A DNA stretch of 64,000 nt from Rikenella microfusus. GTDB taxonomy: Bacteria; Bacteroidota; Bacteroidia; Bacteroidales; Tenuifilaceae. The notes beneath the pieces were generated by a model. It saw only the letters and a program-made list of their open reading frames with translations, did not search any database and had not been told where the DNA came from. The stretch lies in assembly GCA_020722565.1 (NCBI GenBank), contig DYKO01000008.1:19867-83866 (forward strand). The letters run 5' to 3'. Position numbers and translations under genes: made by a program. How positions within the stretch are numbered: the first letter of the stretch is position 1; each line of letters begins with the position of its first letter. Shown here in pieces: positions 50,272-58,305 of this stretch.

Positions 50272-51895
50272 TTGAGCTATTAATTTTCGACGACTCAATA
50301 TTGCCCATCAAACGGTAAACGGGAACAGGATTGAAATATCTTCCCCACTGTGGGACCAAATACCTGTCCCAGTAGTTCCAAAATACCAAACCATCGTCAG
50401 AGAGCGGTTCCAACAAGTAGGCTGCCAATCTGCCTAAAGGTTGTGATGTTATAACCATAACCCAATTGGGGTCAAAAGTTTTATAAACAGCCACATACCT
50501 TCCGGAAATGGAATTGTTGTAATGTCCCTGATTGAGCCTGGGTGAGGGTTTTAATGAGTCGATAATAAACTGTTCAACAGCAAGAGTATCGGTATATGAA
50601 AGAGATTCAAACTTGATTCCATGCTTTTTTAGCAAACCGATAACTGCCAGATCATTTCTTACAATATAAGCAAACGGGAAAGAAATTGTTGACACTGGAT
50701 AGTAATCGGCGATATAGGAAACCGAAACGGTTCGCTTACGATCGGTTTTACGGAAGCGCTCACGTCCGTTTTCGTCGGTATAGGGTTCGGCCTCGTAGGT
50801 CAGGATGGTTATCGCTTGTGGGGTAGGCTTTCCGATATAAGTTAAAGCAAATTCGGGTTGGGGATTTGCCGTGCTAATTGCCAATAATTCATTGTCAGCC
50901 TTCATAATTAATGACCGTATCTCCTGTGAACGTTCTGCAGCATAATCGCAAACAGCGGCTATCAGGTTGTAACATCCCATAACCCTATCCTCAAACGAAG
51001 CGTAAACATAGTTTTCGTTCAAAATGCTCAATCTGTTTCGAAGGCCTACATAGTTGGTAAAGTATCGGGGTTCAGAAGCGTATGAGATCCAACCCTTCTC
51101 ATAGTCACGTTGATCGATAAATTCACCGTAGAAGCAATTCAACGTTTTGTATTTTACCGAAAGTTGGTTCGACACCCATGGCATCATTTTATCGCGCATG
51201 TAGTTTATGAGGTCCCTGCTACCATTGGGGTTCATCATCCAGGTAAAGGTAACCGGTTCCTGATGATAGGAACCATTGGTGGTATGGCAGTCCATTACAA
51301 TTGCAGGATCCCATCGGTTTAGCACATTTTGAACCACGCCCTGCATTTCGGGGCTCTCTAACTTCATGGCATCACGGTTTAAATCGAGCATCTGCGCATT
51401 ATACCTTACTCCAACCCCATTCACCGGGCCATTCTGGTTTGGCCTATTTTGCTTACTAATTTGCTCGTTACCATCGGCATTTAAAATGGGACAAACCAAC
51501 AAAACCACATCATTAAGTAACGGACTACCAGGCGCTTTCAAAATATCACGAACAAACATCAACGATGCCTCTTTACCCTCAACCTCGCCTGCATGGATGT
51601 TTGCCTGAATGTAAACCACAACCCTATCCCCTATTTCGCGTGGTGTTTTGGGCATAGGATTGGCTACCACCAACAGGGGAATGGCTCGCCCCTCAACTGA
51701 GGTCGCAATGTATTCAACCCTTATGTTTTTTGAAGCTCTCTCAAGCATTCGAATAAACCCCATAACATCATCGTACGTCGAAGTTGACTGGTAACCACTT
51801 GCCTCTGCTATGGTAACTGGATAGTACTGAGAATATGCAAAAATTGAGTATATTACAAAACTGAAACCCAATAGATACTTTTTCATTTTCATCAT
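50258..51895 (-). CDS. M14 family zinc carboxypeptidase-like protein, exported
   Basis: The exported metallopeptidase has a signal peptide (MKMKKYLLGFSFVIYSIFAYSQ). Starts at 51916 or at one of several ATGs near 51890 are possible. The M14 zinc site begins with ANIHAGEVEGKEASLMFVRD (HxxE), then CPILNADGNEQ, and MDCHTTNGSYHQEPVTF supplies the second His. LSILNENYVYASFEDRV may carry the general-base region. The C-terminal ~200 residues are a beta-rich extension beyond the usual ~300-residue catalytic domain. It may cut peptides in the periplasm or the medium. Confidence 0.9.
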   Translation of the reverse strand: MMKMKKYLLGFSFVIYSIFAYSQYYPVTIAEASGYQSTSTYDDVMGFIRMLERASKNIRVEYIATSVEGRAIPLLVVANPMPKTPREIGDRVVVYIQANIHAGEVEGKEASLMFVRDILKAPGSPLLNDVVLLVCPILNADGNEQISKQNRPNQNGPVNGVGVRYNAQMLDLNRDAMKLESPEMQGVVQNVLNRWDPAIVMDCHTTNGSYHQEPVTFTWMMNPNGSRDLINYMRDKMMPWVSNQLSVKYKTLNCFYGEFIDQRDYEKGWISYASEPRYFTNYVGLRNRLSILNENYVYASFEDRVMGCYNLIAAVCDYAAERSQEIRSLIMKADNELLAISTANPQPEFALTYIGKPTPQAITILTYEAEPYTDENGRERFRKTDRKRTVSVSYIADYYPVSTISFPFAYIVRNDLAVIGLLKKHGIKFESLSYTDTLAVEQFIIDSLKPSPRLNQGHYNNSISGRYVAVYKTFDPNWVMVITSQPLGRLAAYLLEPLSDDGLVFWNYWDRYLVPQWGRYFNPVPVYRLMGNIESSKINSSNESQ

Positions 51896-51996
51896 CTTTT
51901 TTTTAATTTGACACAACGAATGTGTAAAAGTAAAATTAAGCTTTAAGCATTATTGAAAATCAAAAATAAAAATTAAAACTACAAATACCTAATGCC

Positions 51997-54495
51997 ATGC
52001 GAAAGTCTATTTTATTAATATCGGTATTAGCTATATGCTATTCATTGGTTATAGCCCAACCATTGCCGGTAACAAAAGCAAATTACGAGCTTCCGGCTCG
52101 TTTCTCACCTAAAAAGATTGAGAAAATGGTTTTTAGCACCAGCGTGGATGCGCACTGGCTTAAAAACAGTACACGATTCTGGTATAGGTTTGAAACACCC
52201 TCGGGAAAAAGCTACTACATTGTCGATCCGGCCAAACGCAACAAAACACTTTTGTTTGACAATTCGGATATGGCGGCACAACTTTCGCGTTTAACCCGAG
52301 AACCCTTTGATGCACAGCATCTACCCATTCAGAAGATAAAATTTATCAAAAACGAAACTGCTATACAATTTGAGGTAAAAAGCACCCTTGTTGACGAGGA
52401 TAAAACCGACGACGAGGAGAACGACATGACCGAAAAAAAGAATGCTAAAACGAAAAGTAAGGATAAAAAGACCTATTACTTTGAATATGATTTGAATACC
52501 AAAAAGCTGACACTGCTCGATGATTATAAAAAACCCAAAGAAGACCCTGAATGGGCAAACATTTCGCCAAATGGTGAATATGTGGTTTACAGCAAGAATC
52601 ACAACCTTTACTGGATGGATAAAGAAAGCTACGCAAAGGCAAAAAAGAACGAAAAGGACTCTACAATTGTGGAACACCAGCTTACCACCGATGGCAAAAA
52701 ATATTACAGTTACGGTTATTCAACTAAGGAGGAAGATAATATCGACGAGGTTAAAAATAAGAACAAGCGTAAACCCACTTACATAACATGGTCGCACAAC
52801 AGCCGCTACTTTGCTCTGGTACGAACCGATTTGCGAAATGTTAAAGAACTATGGGTAGTAAAAACGTTGAGCAACCCACGTCCTACATTGGAAACATATA
52901 AGTATCACATGCCCGGAGAAAAGGAGGCGCCAACCGATGAGCTGCTTATTTTCGATATGAATAACCATGATACCATTATTCGACCCGACATATCAGCTTT
53001 TAAGGATCAGGATATATCAATTCTTAACTATCGTCGTTTGGCAAGCGAACGCGACGATGATTATGTTCCTACCCGTTGGTTATCAAAATATAGCAATAGG
53101 TTATACTTTCAGCGCACCTCGCGCGACCTAAAGCGAATTGATATTTGCTATGTTGATATTAAAACCGGCAAGGTGAAAACCATTATCGAGGAGAGGCTGA
53201 ATACCTATATCGATTTTAATGGCATCACACTGATTAACAATGAAAAAGAGATAATTCACTGGTCGGAACGTGACGGGTGGGGACATTTCTACCTATACGA
53301 CAATAAGGGCAACCTGATCCGACAAATTACCAGCGGCCCATACCACTGCGAAAGGATAGTTGGCTATAACGAGGCTACAAAAACTCTCCACTTCCTTGCT
53401 AATGGACAGGAACCCAACGAAGATCCCTACTACATGCACCTTTACAGAATTAACATCGATGGTACCGGACTGAAATTGCTCAACAAGAGCAACTTTGACC
53501 ACACCGTTAGCATGGACGACAACCAATTGTATTTTGTAAATAACTACTCCAGGGTTAACGCAATACCTGAAGCAAAACTTATGGATATCCAGGGTAACGA
53601 TCTTCTTTTCCTTGAAAAAGCAGACCTGACGCTTCTTTTTCAGGCTGGCTATAAGTTTCCGGAACCCTTTACTGTTAAAGCAGCCGATGGCATTACCGAT
53701 TTGTATGGGGTAATGTATAAACCATTTGATTTTGATTCAACCAAACAATACCCAATAATACTTTACGTTTATCCCGGTCCCCAAACCGAAGCGGTAAACA
53801 AATCGTTTTCGGCTCGTATGGACAGAACCGATAGGCTGGCTCAGTTTGGTTTTATTGTGGTTACAGTGGGTAACCGCGGAGGCCATCCGGCCCGTTCTAA
53901 ATGGTACCACAACTACGGTTACGGCAATCTACGCAACTACGGCTTGGCCGATAAAAAGGCTACTGTGGAACAACTTGCCTATCGCCATCAATTTATCGAT
54001 ATCAATAGGGTGGGAATTCACGGCCACTCAGGCGGTGGTTTTATGACAGCAGCAGCCATGCTCACCTTCCCCGATTTCTTTAAGGTTGGTGTGGCTAATG
54101 CCGGTAATCACGAAAATAATATATACAACCGCTGGTGGAGCGAAAAGCATCATGGTGTAAAAGAGGTTACCGATACTACTGGAAACACATCATTTGAGTA
54201 CAGCATCGACATAAACTCTGAAATTGCTAAAAATCTTAAGGGACACCTACTACTCACCACCGGTGAGATTGACAACAATGTACACCCGGGCAATACCATT
54301 CGGCTTGCAAATGCATTGATAAAGGCAAACAAACGATTCGACTTCTTCATGTTTCCCGGTCAGCGTCACGGCTATGGCGATATGACCGAGTACTACTTTT
54401 GGCTAATGGGCGACTACTTTTGCAAGCACCTGCTTGGGGATTTCGAGAAAAGCATTGATATTACTCAAATGAATAACGAAATTGAACGCCGGTAA
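51997..54495 (+). CDS. S9 family peptidase, DPP4-like, with lysine/acid-rich insert
   Basis: The exported 832-residue serine peptidase has a signal peptide ending VIAQ, an N-terminal beta-propeller (DPPIV_N) and a C-terminal alpha/beta hydrolase. The nucleophile is in GIHGHSGGGFM (S678), the acid in TTGEIDNNVHPG (D759) and the histidine in PGQRHGYGD (H791). At residues ~130-160 a highly charged stretch with DEDKTDDEENDM and NAKTKSKDKK interrupts the propeller, an unusual insert. It has its own strong terminator at 54520-54553. Confidence 0.95.
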   Translation: MRKSILLISVLAICYSLVIAQPLPVTKANYELPARFSPKKIEKMVFSTSVDAHWLKNSTRFWYRFETPSGKSYYIVDPAKRNKTLLFDNSDMAAQLSRLTREPFDAQHLPIQKIKFIKNETAIQFEVKSTLVDEDKTDDEENDMTEKKNAKTKSKDKKTYYFEYDLNTKKLTLLDDYKKPKEDPEWANISPNGEYVVYSKNHNLYWMDKESYAKAKKNEKDSTIVEHQLTTDGKKYYSYGYSTKEEDNIDEVKNKNKRKPTYITWSHNSRYFALVRTDLRNVKELWVVKTLSNPRPTLETYKYHMPGEKEAPTDELLIFDMNNHDTIIRPDISAFKDQDISILNYRRLASERDDDYVPTRWLSKYSNRLYFQRTSRDLKRIDICYVDIKTGKVKTIIEERLNTYIDFNGITLINNEKEIIHWSERDGWGHFYLYDNKGNLIRQITSGPYHCERIVGYNEATKTLHFLANGQEPNEDPYYMHLYRINIDGTGLKLLNKSNFDHTVSMDDNQLYFVNNYSRVNAIPEAKLMDIQGNDLLFLEKADLTLLFQAGYKFPEPFTVKAADGITDLYGVMYKPFDFDSTKQYPIILYVYPGPQTEAVNKSFSARMDRTDRLAQFGFIVVTVGNRGGHPARSKWYHNYGYGNLRNYGLADKKATVEQLAYRHQFIDINRVGIHGHSGGGFMTAAAMLTFPDFFKVGVANAGNHENNIYNRWWSEKHHGVKEVTDTTGNTSFEYSIDINSEIAKNLKGHLLLTTGEIDNNVHPGNTIRLANALIKANKRFDFFMFPGQRHGYGDMTEYYFWLMGDYFCKHLLGDFEKSIDITQMNNEIERR

Positions 54496-54519
54496 CATAC
54501 CCTCGTCAAAATAGATAAG

Positions 54520-54553
54520 AAAAGCCGATAATCCTACGTTATCGGCTTTTTTA
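54520..54553. terminator. Bidirectional terminator between S9 peptidase and carboxyltransferase genes
   Basis: AAGCCGATAA-tcctacg-TTATCGGCTT (54522-54548) is flanked by A and T runs on both sides, so it can serve the plus-strand peptidase gene and the convergent carboxyltransferase gene. Confidence 0.9.
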
Positions 54554-54580
54554 TAAGCTATCTAAATCTGATTTACCCTC

Positions 54581-56278
54581 TTAAAAGAAATACTGTTGTA
54601 AACCATCGAGCAAGCGCTGCCACCGCTCCTGTTCTGTCATGGAATAGTACTTTTGTTTTTCCTCCTGAGTTTTCCGTTGCTGCTCTTCGAGTTCCTTCTG
54701 TTTAATGCTTTCATAATGGTTTACAACCTTATCGCGTAGGTATTTCTCTGCAACTGTTGGGAAAAGCTCAAGTAGCAGCTCATCCTTTTCGTTTGCAGCA
54801 AGCCTTACACCCTCGCCATATTCAGGAAACTTAGGATTAAACTGTTTTTGATAGTTTGATGTATCGTATGAAGTTTCCCCTGCCACACCGGCAATTTTTA
54901 ACCGAAACTGTGGATCGATGGGAAGCGGTGTCTTTCCGTAAATACCCTTAACCAGATTAACAAACTGAATGGATTTGTTAGTGTAGAAAGGAAAACCCTT
55001 GCTCTCATCAATTGCACAGTTAACAGCCTGTGCACCTACAATCTGACTGGTAGGAGTTACCAAAGGCGGACAACCAGCATCTAAGCGCACTGTGGGAATA
55101 ATTTCAAGTACACGGGGTAAAAGATTCTCAAGCTTAAGCTGCTTGAGCTGAGCTAACATATTGGTGTACATGCCACCTGGTATCTCGGCATTCTTGACAT
55201 TCTCATCGGGTTCAGGAAAGTTGAAGTAGCGCTCAATGGCCTGACAGGCATCGAGTAGCGCATCGTATTTGCCCGATTGGGCAAAAAGAATAGCCTGTTC
55301 AAAAAAATTATCGATTCGAGCGGGCAAGGTGTAGTGGGTTATATCGAAATCAACGGGGAACTCGTAGGTATCAAAACTTTTTAGTTCTTCCCTTATGAGT
55401 TTTAGCTCATCGTTAATTGCCTTAACGGCACTAAGGTTAACCTTTGTTTCGATACCCAACTTATCGCAGAATATCTGTATTAGTTCAAATGCTGGTGCTG
55501 CGGGGCCACCGGCAAAGTTCCAAATGGCAGTATCAACAATATCAACACCATTCACAATAGCAGTTAGGGTTGATGCCAAACCATATCCTGGTGTGCAATG
55601 AGTATGGAAATCGATGGGCAACTTAATCTCTCGCTTTAGTGCCGAAATAATTAATGCAGCCTGTTCAGGATTAACCAACCCGGCCATATCCTTAAGGGTA
55701 ATCATATCGGCACCCATTGCCTCGAGTTCCTTAGCTTTAGCTATGTAATACTTTTCGGTGAATATTTTGCGAGGCAAAGTTTTACCACTAAGCATGGCCT
55801 TAATTCTATCCTTACGCGAAAATTTAGGATCAACAGTGAAGCAAACGGAGCAATCGGCCAGGCCACCATTTTCTTTAACATATTTAACCGTGCTGCGGAT
55901 ATTATCGGTATCGTTAAGCGCATCAAAAATGCGCATAATTGATATACCCGACTTAACGGCATTGCGGTTAAAACCCTCAATAACCTCCTCGGGGTAAGGG
56001 TTATAGCCAAACAAGTTTCGTCCACGTGATAAAGCAGTTAATTTTGACGATTCACCGATGGTTGCCTTAATGCTTTCGAGGCGGTACCAGGGATCTTCGC
56101 TTAAATACCTCATCACAGAATCGGGAACTGCTCCCCCCCAAACCTCCATGGCATAAAACCCCGCCTCACGGTAATGAGGCAAAACACGTTCAACCTGTTG
56201 CTGGGTCATTCGTGTGGCAAATAGCGATTGCTGGCCATCCCTGAGGGTCACATCCCTGATTAGAAGCTGCTTCTTCAC
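54581..56278 (-). CDS. Carboxyltransferase subunit (pyruvate carboxylase subunit B / oxaloacetate decarboxylase alpha type)
   Basis: The 565-residue enzyme has the HMGL-like TIM barrel that moves CO2 between biotin and pyruvate/oxaloacetate. It shows LIRDVTLRDGQQSLFATRM with RDGQQS at 13-18 (metal site) and MEVWGGAVPDSVMRYL. DMITLKDMAGLVNPEQ carries the lysine that is carbamylated in homologues, and PIDFHTHCTPGYGLAST gives the metal histidines. The conserved post-barrel domain follows to ~510, then a short charged tail (EEQQRKTQEEKQKYYS). There is no C-terminal biotinyl (AMKM) domain. The biotin carrier must therefore be a separate gene that is not in the window, so the net reaction direction is unclear. 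Confidence 0.93.
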   Translation of the reverse strand: MKKQLLIRDVTLRDGQQSLFATRMTQQQVERVLPHYREAGFYAMEVWGGAVPDSVMRYLSEDPWYRLESIKATIGESSKLTALSRGRNLFGYNPYPEEVIEGFNRNAVKSGISIMRIFDALNDTDNIRSTVKYVKENGGLADCSVCFTVDPKFSRKDRIKAMLSGKTLPRKIFTEKYYIAKAKELEAMGADMITLKDMAGLVNPEQAALIISALKREIKLPIDFHTHCTPGYGLASTLTAIVNGVDIVDTAIWNFAGGPAAPAFELIQIFCDKLGIETKVNLSAVKAINDELKLIREELKSFDTYEFPVDFDITHYTLPARIDNFFEQAILFAQSGKYDALLDACQAIERYFNFPEPDENVKNAEIPGGMYTNMLAQLKQLKLENLLPRVLEIIPTVRLDAGCPPLVTPTSQIVGAQAVNCAIDESKGFPFYTNKSIQFVNLVKGIYGKTPLPIDPQFRLKIAGVAGETSYDTSNYQKQFNPKFPEYGEGVRLAANEKDELLLELFPTVAEKYLRDKVVNHYESIKQKELEEQQRKTQEEKQKYYSMTEQERWQRLLDGLQQYFF

Positions 56279-56412
56279 CGTATCAAATTTTAAATTTTAC
56301 AATAAACATCAATATTTACGGCGAAGTAACTAATATTGTTCTAATATCCTCTTTTCTTTTTTATAGTTTGAAAACATGATTTTACAACACTGCTTAACAA
56401 CATATGCTGTGG

Positions 56413-56835
56413 CTAATACCTCAACCGACCATCAAGTTTATCTCCAGTGATTATGTAACACTCACTTGAACAGGAGGATTTATCGAGGCTGACATCAAGT
56501 TTTTTACCATCAACTACTATAATTTCCTGTCCCTTGCTATTGTAATAAGCCCTTACAGAATAGCTTTTACCTGTTTCAAAAGTAAAAATTTCCTCTTCTA
56601 CTGTGGAGTATCCACCATACACAAGTAAACCATTTTCGGGTGTGCCTTCGAAAATTTCAAAATATACAAACTGGTTCTCTTCATTGATGGTAAAACTTAC
56701 ACTGATATCTGCCAATTCAGGTTTATTGACATAGCATTCATCACAATTAACAAAAATTGTGTTTAAATCCTCACACGAAAATGACAATGAAATGATCAGA
56801 AAAGTTAAAGCATATTTTGTCAACCTAATTAACAT
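56413..56835 (-). CDS. Lipoprotein of unknown function
   Basis: The 140-residue lipoprotein has the signal MLIRLTKYALTFLIISLSFSC with a clear lipobox cysteine. The mature part is beta-rich and cysteine-containing (FVNCDECYVNKPE and SSCSSECYIITGD), so four cysteines might form disulfides or bind a metal. The start overlaps the ankyrin gene stop by 11 bases, which suggests the two proteins are made together. I do not recognise the family. Confidence 0.75.
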   Translation of the reverse strand: MLIRLTKYALTFLIISLSFSCEDLNTIFVNCDECYVNKPELADISVSFTINEENQFVYFEIFEGTPENGLLVYGGYSTVEEEIFTFETGKSYSVRAYYNSKGQEIIVVDGKKLDVSLDKSSCSSECYIITGDKLDGRLRY

Positions 56836-58231
56836 GAATAATAGTTTTATTTACAACTCTAGGACTGAGAGTATTAATATGAAATCGAGCCGAAATAGTA
56901 AAGATATAAGGCGATACACCATATTGCTTGTAAAAACTATAATCGACACCCACTTTGTATTCCATGACCTTCCCCATTAGGGTAAATCCTCCGCAGAACT
57001 TTGGGATGGCAACTTTATTGGGATCGTTCTGGGTTCCCCTAAAGTTCCGAAATGCGATACCATACAAAAAACCGGCAAAGGAATTTAGCTGCCACCTACC
57101 GTAACGTGTAAGGGAAAATTTTTTTTGTAATTCAATTTGAAGTCCCTTTCGATATTCCCAAAACTGGTAGAGCTGCGAGTTAATTTCAGTTAGCGTTGCT
57201 ATGGCTTTGGGTCTATGGAAAAAACCTAATGAAAAATCCAGTTGCGTTAGCTGCTCTCTGATGCCAAACGAATAAACATTAAGATATTCATGCGATGAAA
57301 AAGCCAAGCCAAATTCACCATATATGGTTGCAAGAGAAGGTTTTAACCTTATGCTCAGGCCCTCATTTTTGAATATTTCCTGAGCTTGTCGATTCCTACT
57401 TTCATAAGCTATTTGATAGTAAGTTCGTTCCAAATTGCTATTATGTGCACCAAAATTAACAAGAACCTTTAGTACATCGTTTGAGTTATTGACAATAGCA
57501 TAACACAGGGCATTGGCATCCCTGTTATCGGTCAGCGTATAATCCGCACCATAACATAAAAGGGAACTACACAGCAGCGTATCGTTAAACTGTGCCGCTA
57601 CCATTAAGGGTGTCACCCCATTTTTATCAGATAAATTTGGATTGGCTCCATTTTCAAGCAGCAAACGAGCGGTTACCTTGGCCCCAGAGTAAACCGAGAG
57701 CATTAAGGGGGTATTTCCCTTATAATCCCTACTGTTAACATCGGCACCATAAAAGATAAGTAAATCGGTAAGGTAGGGAAGTCCCTGCCATGCGGCAAAA
57801 TGCAGAGGTATTAAACCTCTAATATTCTTTGCATTAACATCGGCTTGATGCCCTAAAAGCAGCTCAGCAATGCTATCATTTGCTGCCTGAACTGCTGCAT
57901 GGAGCGCAGTATTACCATTATGGGGATATGCATTAACATTGGCACCCCGCTCAATAAGGAACTCAACCAAATCGTAATTTCCCGATTGCACGGCAAACAT
58001 AAGAGGAGTTACACCATAGTCATCGGTGGTGTTTGGATCAGCTCCCACGTAAAGAAGATCACGAACCTTGTCTTTATGGCCGGAATCGGCCTCTACCATA
58101 AGCAAATAATTATAGGTAGCCTTAAGAAAACTTGAATCATTAACATTAACTTCCTGTGCTTCTAAAGTTTTTATTAGAGGTAAAAAAAAGAATAGGAATA
58201 GAAAATAAAAAAAGTTTAATTGAATTCGCAT
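56825..58231 (-). CDS. Ankyrin-repeat protein with C-terminal beta-barrel-like domain, exported
   Basis: The 468-residue protein has a signal peptide (hydrophobic to residue ~22, then LEAQ). About six to seven ankyrin repeats (residues ~38-265) include the classic pattern DDYGVTPLMFAVQSGNYDLVEFLIERGANVNA and DYKGNTPLMLSVYSGAKVTARLLLENGANPNL. The last ~170 residues alternate in aromatic beta strands (ATIYGEFGLAFSS, VYSFGIREQLTQLDFSLGFF, VDYSFYKQYGVSPYIFTISARFHI), like a small outer-membrane barrel. A periplasmic ankyrin solenoid tethered to the outer membrane is the natural reading. It overlaps the next lipoprotein gene by 11 bases. Confidence 0.88.
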   Translation of the reverse strand: MRIQLNFFYFLFLFFFLPLIKTLEAQEVNVNDSSFLKATYNYLLMVEADSGHKDKVRDLLYVGADPNTTDDYGVTPLMFAVQSGNYDLVEFLIERGANVNAYPHNGNTALHAAVQAANDSIAELLLGHQADVNAKNIRGLIPLHFAAWQGLPYLTDLLIFYGADVNSRDYKGNTPLMLSVYSGAKVTARLLLENGANPNLSDKNGVTPLMVAAQFNDTLLCSSLLCYGADYTLTDNRDANALCYAIVNNSNDVLKVLVNFGAHNSNLERTYYQIAYESRNRQAQEIFKNEGLSIRLKPSLATIYGEFGLAFSSHEYLNVYSFGIREQLTQLDFSLGFFHRPKAIATLTEINSQLYQFWEYRKGLQIELQKKFSLTRYGRWQLNSFAGFLYGIAFRNFRGTQNDPNKVAIPKFCGGFTLMGKVMEYKVGVDYSFYKQYGVSPYIFTISARFHINTLSPRVVNKTIIHVN

Positions 58232-58255
58232 ACGGATAAGCCAATGTTTTTACAA

Positions 58256-58290
58256 AAATAAAAAAACGCCTTGGAATCAAGGCGTTTTTT
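58256..58290 (-). terminator. Intrinsic terminator of the ppdK gene
   Basis: AACGCCTTG-gaat-CAAGGCGTT (58264-58285) with a T run on the minus strand, 16 bases past the ppdK stop. A TATTTTTG -7-like box for the ankyrin gene (58253-58260, minus strand) partly overlaps its tail. Confidence 0.9.
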
Positions 58291-58305
58291 AAGGACGTAA
58301 AAATA

